Both the position numbers and the translations under genes were made by a program. The notes under the pieces are model-generated. The model did no database searches. It worked only from the letters and a program-made list of their open reading frames with translations, and had not been told where the DNA came from. A DNA stretch of 17,949 bases from SIG575 sp045534165 (lineage in GTDB: Bacteria > Bacillota > Clostridia > Oscillospirales > Acutalibacteraceae): contig JAZSJD010000068.1 of the NCBI GenBank assembly GCA_045534165.1, forward strand, positions 1-17,949. The letters are read 5' to 3'. Shown here piece after piece: positions 6,461-13,467 of this stretch; position 1 is the first letter of the stretch, and the number at the start of each line of letters is the position of its first letter.

Positions 6461-6489
6461 TTGACAATAAATTTGCGATATGATAACAT
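6461..6489 (+). promoter_or_regulatory. Probable sigma-A promoter of the metallophosphoesterase gene
   Basis: TTGACA (6461-6466), 17 bases, TAACAT (6484-6489). The predicted start near 6496 falls on the AGGAG ribosome site (6496-6500), giving a leader of about 15 bases before ATG 6511. Confidence 0.6.
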
Positions 6490-6510
6490 ACTTTCAGGAG
6501 ATGATAAAAA

Positions 6511-7557
6511 ATGAGCAAAGCAAATCTTAAATTCAATAACGGTACATTTAAAATTCTTCAGGTGTCTGATTTTCAGGATGGACCTGTGCAGAGATACATA
6601 ACAATGGAATATGTTCTTAAATGTATTGAAGAATATAAACCGGACATTATTTTAATTACAGGTGATAATAAATATTCCACAACAGGTACGGAAAAACTTA
6701 AATTTATGGGTAAATATTTTATCACCAAAACATACGACAGCTTTATGCTTCCTCTTGAAAAGTTGGGAATTCCCGTTGCGATTACTTTTGGTAACCACGA
6801 TGTTGACGGAAAACTTTCAAGACGTGAACAGTTTGAAGTTTTCAAAAAATATTCCGTTTGTGTTTCTCAGGCAGGGGATGAAAATCTTGATGGCTGTTGC
6901 AATTTCAATCTGCCCGTAATGTCATCAGACGGTAAAAAAATCGCATTCAACATCTGGTGTTTCGATTCAAATGACGGTGTTCTTGATGATAAACTTGCCT
7001 GGTACCTTAAAACATCAGATGAACTTAAAAATAAAAATGGCGGTCAGCTCGTACCCTCAATGGTGTTCCAGCATCATCCGCCTTTGCAGGCTCTTCAGGC
7101 TGTGAAAGAAGCAGGGGATAATCTGAACGGTTTCTGCCATGAAGAAGTTTGTCCTGACCCTGAAGATAAAGGCAAACAGTTTGATGTAATGGTTGAACAG
7201 GGGGATGTTAAAGCGTTTTTTTACGGTCACGACCATATAAACACATATTGTGTACCATATAAGGGAATTGACCTTGCTTGCTGTCCCACATCAGGTTTCG
7301 GTTACTATGGTGATAAAGAAACAAGAGGTCTTCGTTATATCACAGTCAAAGAAGATGGCTCATACGATACAGAAATGGTTTATTATTACGATAAATTCTG
7401 TAAAGACAAAAAGAGCCAGACAAGATTTACAATGTATTCAAACGAGCTTGATATGTCTGTCAGAAAAAAGGCGGCAGAAGAATATAAAGCCCTTTGCAAA
7501 AAAGACGGTACATATTCAAAGAAAATCGATAAAGAAATTAAAATCGCACTTGATTAA
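6511..7557 (+). CDS. Calcineurin-like metallophosphoesterase, cytoplasmic
   Basis: A 348-residue hydrolase of the binuclear metallophosphoesterase fold. The motifs appear in order: SDFQD (Asp20, Gln22), GDN (Asp52, Asn53), GNHD (Asn95, His96, Asp97), a QHHPP block (His188, His189) and GHDH (Gly239 to His242). These supply the metal ligands of the family. The first motif is D-x-Q instead of the usual D-x-H, so one metal ligand is altered. There is no signal peptide or membrane segment. The ATG has AGGAG ten bases upstream. The gene stands alone between a divergent promoter and a terminator. Possible substrates range from cyclic nucleotides to phosphodiesters or phosphoproteins; nothing here chooses between them. 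Confidence 0.85.
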   Translation: MSKANLKFNNGTFKILQVSDFQDGPVQRYITMEYVLKCIEEYKPDIILITGDNKYSTTGTEKLKFMGKYFITKTYDSFMLPLEKLGIPVAITFGNHDVDGKLSRREQFEVFKKYSVCVSQAGDENLDGCCNFNLPVMSSDGKKIAFNIWCFDSNDGVLDDKLAWYLKTSDELKNKNGGQLVPSMVFQHHPPLQALQAVKEAGDNLNGFCHEEVCPDPEDKGKQFDVMVEQGDVKAFFYGHDHINTYCVPYKGIDLACCPTSGFGYYGDKETRGLRYITVKEDGSYDTEMVYYYDKFCKDKKSQTRFTMYSNELDMSVRKKAAEEYKALCKKDGTYSKKIDKEIKIALD

Positions 7558-7603
7558 CAAAAAAATGGTTGAAGAGTTTTGTTCTTCAACCATTTCTTTT
7601 TTT
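7557..7603. terminator. Bidirectional intrinsic terminator between convergent genes
   Basis: AAATGGTTGAAGA (7563-7575) pairs perfectly with TCTTCAACCATTT (7583-7595) around a seven-base loop, followed by CTTTTTTTA and preceded by an A-tract. It ends both the phosphoesterase gene and the leftward activase operon. Confidence 0.92.
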
Positions 7604-8852
7604 ACATATTTTCTTTTGCAACTGCAAGCATAAGTTTGATTCTGTTTTCCTGATTTACTTTTGTAGCACCGGGGTCATAGTCAATGGGCACAATGTTTGA
7701 ATCAGGGTAAAGTTCTCTGATTTTTCTGATCATACCTTTGCCGACAATATGGTTTGGTAAACAACCGAAAGGCTGAGCACACACAATGTTTTTATAACCG
7801 TGTTCAACAAGCTCCATCATTTCCGCTGTAAGGAGCCAACCTTCACCCATATCGCAACCGTAGCTTATTGCCTGCGCAGCTAAAGCGTGAACTTTCCTGA
7901 AAGGCATAGGTGCTGTGAAAGTACCGTCTTCCTTTATTACGTCGATCATAACTTTTTCTATTCCTGTAAGATAAACTCTTACTTCTTCAAGGATAAATTC
8001 TTTAACTTTGTTGCCACCATAAAGCTTGATTTCTTCAAGTTTATTACCGATATAGAAAGTGAGGAATCCGAGAAGTCCCGGTACATTTATTTCACAGCCT
8101 TGTTCATGGAGAAAATCTTCAAGGTTGTTGTTTGCAAGTGCAGAATATTTAACGTAAATTTCACCAACAATACCCACTTTGATTTTTGGTGTCTTTTCCA
8201 TAGGGATTTCAGCAAAAGAACGTACCATTTCCCTGAAGTTTTTCTGCATTTCTTTTTTAGTGAAACCTTTTGAAGCAGTAAATTCGTCACAAAGTTTGTC
8301 AGTCCACATCTGGCGTGTTTTTTCAGCATCGCCTTCGTTGATTTCATAAGGTCTTACCTGGTTTTTCAGGAGCATCAGCATATCTCCGTAAACAACAGCT
8401 GCCATAGCTTTTCGTAAAAGGGAAATTGAAAGATGGAAACCTGAATTTTTTTCAAGACCTGCAACGTTAAGAGAAATAACAGGTACTTGCGGAAATCCTG
8501 CTTTTGCAAGTGCTTTTCTCAGAAGATGCAGATAGTTTGAAGCTCTGCATCCGCCACCTGTCTGTGTAATCATAACAGCAACTTTATTTATGTCATATTC
8601 ACCGCTTTGCAATGCGTCAATAAATTGTCCTATAACAATCAAAGCAGGGTAGCAGGTGTCGTTGTGAACATATTTAAGACCCGCGTCAATAACAGCTCTG
8701 CCTTCGTTTTTCAGTACAACAACTTTGTGTCCGTCCTGCTCCATAATTTTCTGAATAAAAGCAAAGTGAACATCAAGCATATTTGGGACAAGAATTGTAT
8801 ATTCTTTATCCATTTCTTTTGTATATTCAATTCTGTTAATCTGATATTCCAT
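7602..8852 (-). CDS. 2-hydroxyacyl-CoA dehydratase-like iron-sulfur protein (HGD-D family), partner of the activase
   Basis: A 416-residue cytoplasmic protein resembling the HgdB/HgdD/FldB-type subunits of 2-hydroxyacyl-CoA dehydratases, more precisely the dehydratase-like proteins associated with large activases. Candidate cluster-binding cysteines are Cys67 (NDTCYPA), Cys102 (TGGGCRASN) and Cys364 (QPFGCLPNH). The C-terminal block ends in a PIDYDPG turn. The ATG start overlaps the upstream activase stop by one base (TAATG), so the two are translationally coupled. In some clostridial genomes, as I recall, the equivalents are fused into one chain of about 1,400 residues; here they are separate. 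No second dehydratase subunit, CoA-transferase or electron-transfer flavoprotein gene is nearby, so a fermentative dehydratase role is unlikely. The real substrate is unknown. Confidence 0.75.
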   Translation of the reverse strand: MEYQINRIEYTKEMDKEYTILVPNMLDVHFAFIQKIMEQDGHKVVVLKNEGRAVIDAGLKYVHNDTCYPALIVIGQFIDALQSGEYDINKVAVMITQTGGGCRASNYLHLLRKALAKAGFPQVPVISLNVAGLEKNSGFHLSISLLRKAMAAVVYGDMLMLLKNQVRPYEINEGDAEKTRQMWTDKLCDEFTASKGFTKKEMQKNFREMVRSFAEIPMEKTPKIKVGIVGEIYVKYSALANNNLEDFLHEQGCEINVPGLLGFLTFYIGNKLEEIKLYGGNKVKEFILEEVRVYLTGIEKVMIDVIKEDGTFTAPMPFRKVHALAAQAISYGCDMGEGWLLTAEMMELVEHGYKNIVCAQPFGCLPNHIVGKGMIRKIRELYPDSNIVPIDYDPGATKVNQENRIKLMLAVAKENM

Positions 8853-11749
8853 TATTCTGCCTCCTGTTCAAGTGCTGCGAAAAGGCTTCTTAATCTGATT
8901 TTAACTGCACCCAGATTTGTGATTTCGTCAATTTTTATCTGCGTGTAAATTTTGTTTCCTGCCTCAAGAATTGCACGCACTTCGTCAGTTGTTATTGCAT
9001 CAACACCGCAACCGAAAGAAACCAACTGAATCAGATTTACATTTTTATGTTCTGTGGCGTATTTAGCAGCAAGATAAAGTCTTGAGTGATATGTCCATTG
9101 GTTAAGAACATTCACTTCAAATTTATCAACTTTCCTGCAAACAGCATCTTCTGTAACAATAACGGCACCGAATGATGAAACAAGAGTGTCAATTCCATGG
9201 CAGATTTCAGGGTCAATGTGGTAAGGTCTGCCACAGAGGATTATAACAGGTTTGTTTTCTTTTTCTGCATATCGGAGAAGTCTGTCGCCCTCTTTTTCAA
9301 TTCTGTTAAGGTATGAATAATATTCATCATAAGCGCAATCAAGTGCTTTTTTCACTTCAGCTTTTGTGAATGAACCAAAATTATCGCACATCATCTTATG
9401 TATTCTGGGTGTCAGATCTTTTCTTCTGTGAATACCAAGATAATTATAAATGAATTTTGTTTCTTTAAGTTTAGGTGTGTTTGCCTGGATAACTTCAGGG
9501 TAGAAAGCAACAACAGGACAGTTGTAGTGGTTGTTACTTTTTTCTTCGTCAAAGTTATATCCGAGGCAAGGATAGAATATAGCATCAAGGTCTTCCTGCA
9601 ACAATGCTTCAATGTGTCCGTGAATAAGCTTTGCAGGATAACAAACCGTGTCAGATGGGATTGTATGCTGTCCGCTTCTGTAAAGTTTGTGTGTTGATTT
9701 TGGTGAAGTTACAACTTCAAAGCCAAGCTTTGAGAAAAATGTATGCCAGAAAGGTAAAAGCTCATACATATTAAGTCCCATAGGAATACCGATTCTGCCT
9801 CTTGATGTGTTTTCTGATTTGTAGCTGTCGAGAATATTTCTCTTGAAAGCAAACATATTAAGGCTTTCGTCAGTTGCTTTGCTGTTTGTAATCGGCTTTT
9901 CGCATCTGTTACCGCTTATATATTTTTTACCGTTGCCAAAATCATTTATTGTCAGCTTGCAGTTGTTTGAACAACCTTTGCAAGTAATAGCCTGAGATTT
10001 GTGTTCAAAGTTTTTAAGGCTTTCTGCTGAAATGATTGTTGATTCTGCTTTGCATCTGATTTTTCCGTAAAGTGCAGCACCATAAGCGCCCATAAGTCCT
10101 GAAATGGAAGGACGTATAACGTTTCTGCCGATTTCTTTTTCAAATGCACGTAAAACAGCATCGTTATAGAAGGTACCACCCTGAACAACAATGTTTTTGC
10201 CTAAATCATCTGCACCTGATGCTCTTATAACCTTGTAAAGTGCATTTTTAACAACACTTGAAGAAAGTCCTGCAGATATATTTTCAATTGTTGCACCGTC
10301 TTTCTGAGCCTGCTTAACAGATGAATTCATAAACACAGTACATCTTGAGCCTAAATCAACAGGCTTGTCAGCAAAAAGACCAAGCTGAGAAAATTCTTCA
10401 ATTGAATATCCTAATGCGCCTGCAAAAGTCTGCAGGAATGAACCGCAACCTGATGAACAGGCTTCATTGAGGAAAATATTGTCAATAACTCCGTTTCTTA
10501 TTTTGAAACATTTAATGTCCTGACCACCGATGTCAATAATGAAATCAACATCAGGGCAGAAGTTTTTGGCTGCAATAAAATGAGCCATAGTTTCAACGAG
10601 ACCGAAATCAACAGAGAATGCATTTTTAATGATTTCTTCACCATATCCTGTAACAGCACTTGATTTTATTGTAGTGTCAGGATATTCTTCATAAAACTTT
10701 TCAAGGAAAGTTTTTATATGTGCCACAGGGTTTCCGTGGTTAGGCATATATTGAGAAGTAAGTATCGAGCCGTTTTCATCAATTGCAACAGCTTTGATTG
10801 TTGTTGAACCTGCATCAATACCCAGATAAACTTCTTTTGCTGAATTGGTTTCTTCTACTTTTGCAAGAGCATGTCTTGTTTTGAATTCTTCAAATTCTTT
10901 TTCAGTTTCAAAAAGAGGTTCAGAAGATTTATATTCAGAATCAGTTTCCGCATTTTCAAGCTTGTTGATGAGTTCTTCAATTGTTTCTTCTTCTCCGTCA
11001 GATAAAAGTGCAGTACCCATTGCAACATAATAAAGTGAATTTTCAGGAGCAACACCTTTTGTTTCAAGTGATTTATCAAAGCTTTCACGAAGCTGTGAGA
11101 AAAAGGTGAGGGGACCGCCAAGATAAACAATTTTACCTTTAATTTCTCTGCCTTGTGCAAGACCTGCAATTGTCTGGTTCACAACTGCCGCAAAAATACT
11201 TGCTGCAACGTCTGTTTTCTTTGCACCCTGGTTGAGCAAAGGCTGAATGTCTGATTTTGCAAAAACACCGCAACGTGAAGCAACAGTATAAATTTTTTCA
11301 GCATCTTTTGCAAGATGGTTAAGGTCTATTGCATCAACAGATAAAAGAGAAGCCATCTGGTCAATGAAAGCACCTGTACCACCGGCACAAGAACCGTTCA
11401 TTCTTACTTCAAGAGTACCGTCAAGGAAGATGATTTTTGCATCTTCACCGCCTAATTCTATAACAACATCTGTGCCGGGGATAAAACGGTCAACTGCTTT
11501 CTTTGTAGCATAAACTTCCTGTACAAAATTAATTCCGGCATTCTGTGCAATACCCATACCTGCTGAGCCTGAAATTGAAAGGCTCATTTTTGTTTCGGGA
11601 AATTTTTCTTTTATTCTTCCGAGCATTTCAACTGCTTTTTCCCTTATCATAGAAAAGTGACGTTCATATTCATTGTAAACAAGGTTGTCTCTTTCATCAA
11701 AAACAACACATTTTAATGTTGTTGAACCAATATCAAGACCGATTCGCAT
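8852..11749 (-). CDS. Acyl-CoA dehydratase activase-like protein with two tandem BcrAD/BadFG ATPase domains and DUF2229
   Basis: A 965-residue cytoplasmic ATPase. Domain 1 (about 1-250) begins GLDIGSTTLK and has Cys121 (NGSCAGGTGAF) and Cys160 (SRCGVFAKSD). An acidic linker covers about 250-305. Domain 2 (about 308-575) begins GIDAGSTTIK and has Cys431 (EACSSGCGSF) and Cys470 (SRCTVFMNSS). In both domains the two cysteines are 39 residues apart, as in the HgdC activator, where one [4Fe-4S] cluster sits between two such subunits. A CxxCxxxC site follows (Cys590, 593, 597), then a DUF2229-type region at about 650-870 (GIPMGLNMYELLPFW; SDTVCYPAK). Family activators use ATP to push a low-potential electron into a partner iron-sulfur enzyme; the coupled downstream gene is the obvious partner. 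The start is ATG 11749 with GGTGAT just upstream, matching the extended anti-Shine-Dalgarno complement. Confidence 0.85.
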   Translation of the reverse strand: MRIGLDIGSTTLKCVVFDERDNLVYNEYERHFSMIREKAVEMLGRIKEKFPETKMSLSISGSAGMGIAQNAGINFVQEVYATKKAVDRFIPGTDVVIELGGEDAKIIFLDGTLEVRMNGSCAGGTGAFIDQMASLLSVDAIDLNHLAKDAEKIYTVASRCGVFAKSDIQPLLNQGAKKTDVAASIFAAVVNQTIAGLAQGREIKGKIVYLGGPLTFFSQLRESFDKSLETKGVAPENSLYYVAMGTALLSDGEEETIEELINKLENAETDSEYKSSEPLFETEKEFEEFKTRHALAKVEETNSAKEVYLGIDAGSTTIKAVAIDENGSILTSQYMPNHGNPVAHIKTFLEKFYEEYPDTTIKSSAVTGYGEEIIKNAFSVDFGLVETMAHFIAAKNFCPDVDFIIDIGGQDIKCFKIRNGVIDNIFLNEACSSGCGSFLQTFAGALGYSIEEFSQLGLFADKPVDLGSRCTVFMNSSVKQAQKDGATIENISAGLSSSVVKNALYKVIRASGADDLGKNIVVQGGTFYNDAVLRAFEKEIGRNVIRPSISGLMGAYGAALYGKIRCKAESTIISAESLKNFEHKSQAITCKGCSNNCKLTINDFGNGKKYISGNRCEKPITNSKATDESLNMFAFKRNILDSYKSENTSRGRIGIPMGLNMYELLPFWHTFFSKLGFEVVTSPKSTHKLYRSGQHTIPSDTVCYPAKLIHGHIEALLQEDLDAIFYPCLGYNFDEEKSNNHYNCPVVAFYPEVIQANTPKLKETKFIYNYLGIHRRKDLTPRIHKMMCDNFGSFTKAEVKKALDCAYDEYYSYLNRIEKEGDRLLRYAEKENKPVIILCGRPYHIDPEICHGIDTLVSSFGAVIVTEDAVCRKVDKFEVNVLNQWTYHSRLYLAAKYATEHKNVNLIQLVSFGCGVDAITTDEVRAILEAGNKIYTQIKIDEITNLGAVKIRLRSLFAALEQEAE

Positions 11750-11774
11750 TTTATCACCACATTTGTTTAAATAT

Positions 11775-11786
11775 AGATAATTATCT
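11775..11786. repeat. 12-base perfect palindrome upstream of the activase gene
   Basis: AGATAATTATCT is its own reverse complement and lies 26 bases before the activase start codon. It could be an operator, but in a region this AT-rich a palindrome of this length can arise by chance. Confidence 0.35.
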
Positions 11787-11838
11787 CATTGAAATGTTGT
11801 AAAATTGTAAACAAATTGTTATGAAAAAAGTAAAAATT

Positions 11839-11866
11839 ATTATACTGTTATTAAAAAATGTATAAA
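11839..11866 (-). promoter_or_regulatory. Possible promoter of the activase operon
   Basis: On the minus strand: TTTATA (11866-11861), 16 bases, TATAAT (11844-11839). The -10 is perfect and the -35 weak. The start would be near 11832, giving a leader of about 80 bases that contains the AGATAATTATCT palindrome. Closer candidates (two TTTACA boxes between 11798 and 11811) lack a good -10. Confidence 0.35.
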
Positions 11867-11933
11867 TAAATTTATTATTTTTAATAAAATAATAAGCAGG
11901 GTAAAATGTTTAAAGTTTCTTGGGAATTATTAT

Positions 11934-11962
11934 TTGACTTTTTGACCAAAAGGTGGTAACAT
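11934..11962 (+). promoter_or_regulatory. Probable promoter of the ceramidase-like/fucI operon
   Basis: TTGACT (11934-11939), 17 bases, TAACAT (11957-11962). A TATAAT at 11962-11967 overlaps the -10 but has no -35 at good spacing. The interval also contains TTTTGACCAAAA, a small inverted repeat (TTTTG/CAAAA) that could bind a regulator. Confidence 0.45.
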
Positions 11963-12008
11963 ATAATTGATATATTTTGTGCTATATACAGAAAGGAAGG
12001 GATAATAA

Positions 12009-13436
12009 ATGGATATAGCTGATATTGCAGCAAGTGCTGTTAAAAAAATTGCTGTAAGACACGGCAAAAAATTAAACAAAAAAGCTGTTGCTCCTGAAAT
12101 TCCTCAGGCAAAGCCGGTTTATCTTAAAAATACTGAAAGTAACACATTCAATGTAGGTTTTTCAATGAAAGAAGTAATGCCTGAAGATGTTACTGCAAAA
12201 AAATACTGGCTTGCAGGTTACAGAACAGGTAACCTTATCACAGGTGTGCTTGACCCTCTCACAGTAAGAGCAATGTGGATTGGTTGCGGTGATGGCGGCA
12301 TTGTTCTTGTAAGTGCAGACCTTATCGGCCTTACCGGTTATGAAGTGAAGCTTGTAAGAGAAAAACTTGCTGATTTCACAAAGGAAACAAACTGTAAACT
12401 TGTAAGTGTAAGCTGTACACACACTCACGCAAGTATCGATACTGTTGGTTATTGGGGCAAACTTCCCAAAACAGGTAAAGATAAAAAATATATGGAACAG
12501 GTAATTTCTTCAATAGCTGAAGTATGTATTGAAGCTTATAAAAACAGAAAAGAAGGTAAGCTTTACAGCGGTTCAATTCATGTTCCTGAAGCTATCAGCG
12601 ATGGCAGAATGCCTTATAACAAAATTAATGATAAACTTTCACGTCTTCGCTTTGTACCTGCTGATGGTAGTGAAGAAACATGGTTTATGAATTATAGTGC
12701 TCATCCCAACACAATGGGCGGTCAGTGTTCACAGGTAAGTGCAGACTATCCTTATTTCCTCAGGGAAGCAATCAATAGAGAAAAGAAAACCAATGTCCTT
12801 TTTGCTGTTGGTGCAATTGCATCTATCAACATTGCCGAGCTTGATGAAGACAGACGTGAAAGAACAAGAAAAGGCGGCGAAATCCTCGCTAAAGCAGCTC
12901 TTTCTATTGATAATGATGTTGAGCTTGATGCAGATATGGTTGTTGTTCATCAGCCCTATTATGCACCGATTGCAAACGGTGTGTTGTCACTTATGGCAAT
13001 TATCAACGTGTGCAGTGCCCTTAAATATCCCTCAAAAACAAGCGAAACAGGTCTTGCGCTTCTGACTGAAATGAACTACATACAGATCGGTTCAAAGAAA
13101 ATTCTTACAATTCCCGGTGAAGCATTCACGGAAAACATCTATGGTGGCTATGCAACAGCAGAGGAATCACCTAACGATTTAGGACCTGAAGTCAATGCAA
13201 CACCTCTTTGCGAAATTGTAGGGGATAAAGACCTTGTAGTGTTCGGTGTTTCAAACGATATGACAGGTTATATGGTTCCACTCAACGATTTCGTTCTTCA
13301 TCCCACACAGCCTTATCTTTCAAGTGTGCGTGATAAATATGACCACAATCATTATCACGAAACAAACGGTTTAGGTAAGGATATTCCTCACGTTATGGCT
13401 GATGTTCTCAGCGGTATGATGTCAACAATTAAATAA
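12009..13436 (+). CDS. Neutral/alkaline ceramidase-like hydrolase, cytoplasmic form
   Basis: A 475-residue protein resembling the N-terminal catalytic domain of neutral/alkaline non-lysosomal ceramidases. These are zinc amidases that in other organisms cut the fatty acid from ceramide. Marks seen are the metal-binding-type CTHTHAS block (Cys136, His138, His140), NYSAHPNTMGG, the PGEAF stretch, and a C-terminal YDHNHYHETNG. Typical secreted ceramidases have a signal peptide and a C-terminal Ig-like domain; both are missing here, and the first 40 residues are basic and helical. It is therefore probably cytoplasmic and may act on a different amide or ester. ATG 12009 is preceded by AAAGGAAGG. 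The next gene, fucI, follows 31 bases downstream with its own ribosome site, so the two share a transcript; a carbohydrate-related role is an inference from that. Confidence 0.75.
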   Translation: MDIADIAASAVKKIAVRHGKKLNKKAVAPEIPQAKPVYLKNTESNTFNVGFSMKEVMPEDVTAKKYWLAGYRTGNLITGVLDPLTVRAMWIGCGDGGIVLVSADLIGLTGYEVKLVREKLADFTKETNCKLVSVSCTHTHASIDTVGYWGKLPKTGKDKKYMEQVISSIAEVCIEAYKNRKEGKLYSGSIHVPEAISDGRMPYNKINDKLSRLRFVPADGSEETWFMNYSAHPNTMGGQCSQVSADYPYFLREAINREKKTNVLFAVGAIASINIAELDEDRRERTRKGGEILAKAALSIDNDVELDADMVVVHQPYYAPIANGVLSLMAIINVCSALKYPSKTSETGLALLTEMNYIQIGSKKILTIPGEAFTENIYGGYATAEESPNDLGPEVNATPLCEIVGDKDLVVFGVSNDMTGYMVPLNDFVLHPTQPYLSSVRDKYDHNHYHETNGLGKDIPHVMADVLSGMMSTIK

Positions 13437-13467
13437 TTAAATATATTTCTGAAAGGAAGTTTTATCT

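Noticed and set aside
6390..6510. SAM or cobalamin riboswitch before metF
   Set aside because: The gap to the divergent gene is only 121 bases, filled by two promoters, and the predicted leader is about 27 bases. There is no room and no matching conserved elements.
7887..8273. Rightward 128-codon reading frame opposite the dehydratase-like gene
   Set aside because: The product is rich in Phe, Lys and Tyr from antisense reading of AT-rich codons, and the opposite strand is clearly coding.
7602..8852. Frameshift splitting a once-fused activase/dehydratase protein
   Set aside because: The junction is a clean TAATG stop/start overlap, as in ordinary coupled genes, and the downstream protein has its own plausible N-terminus; natural separation is more likely than damage.
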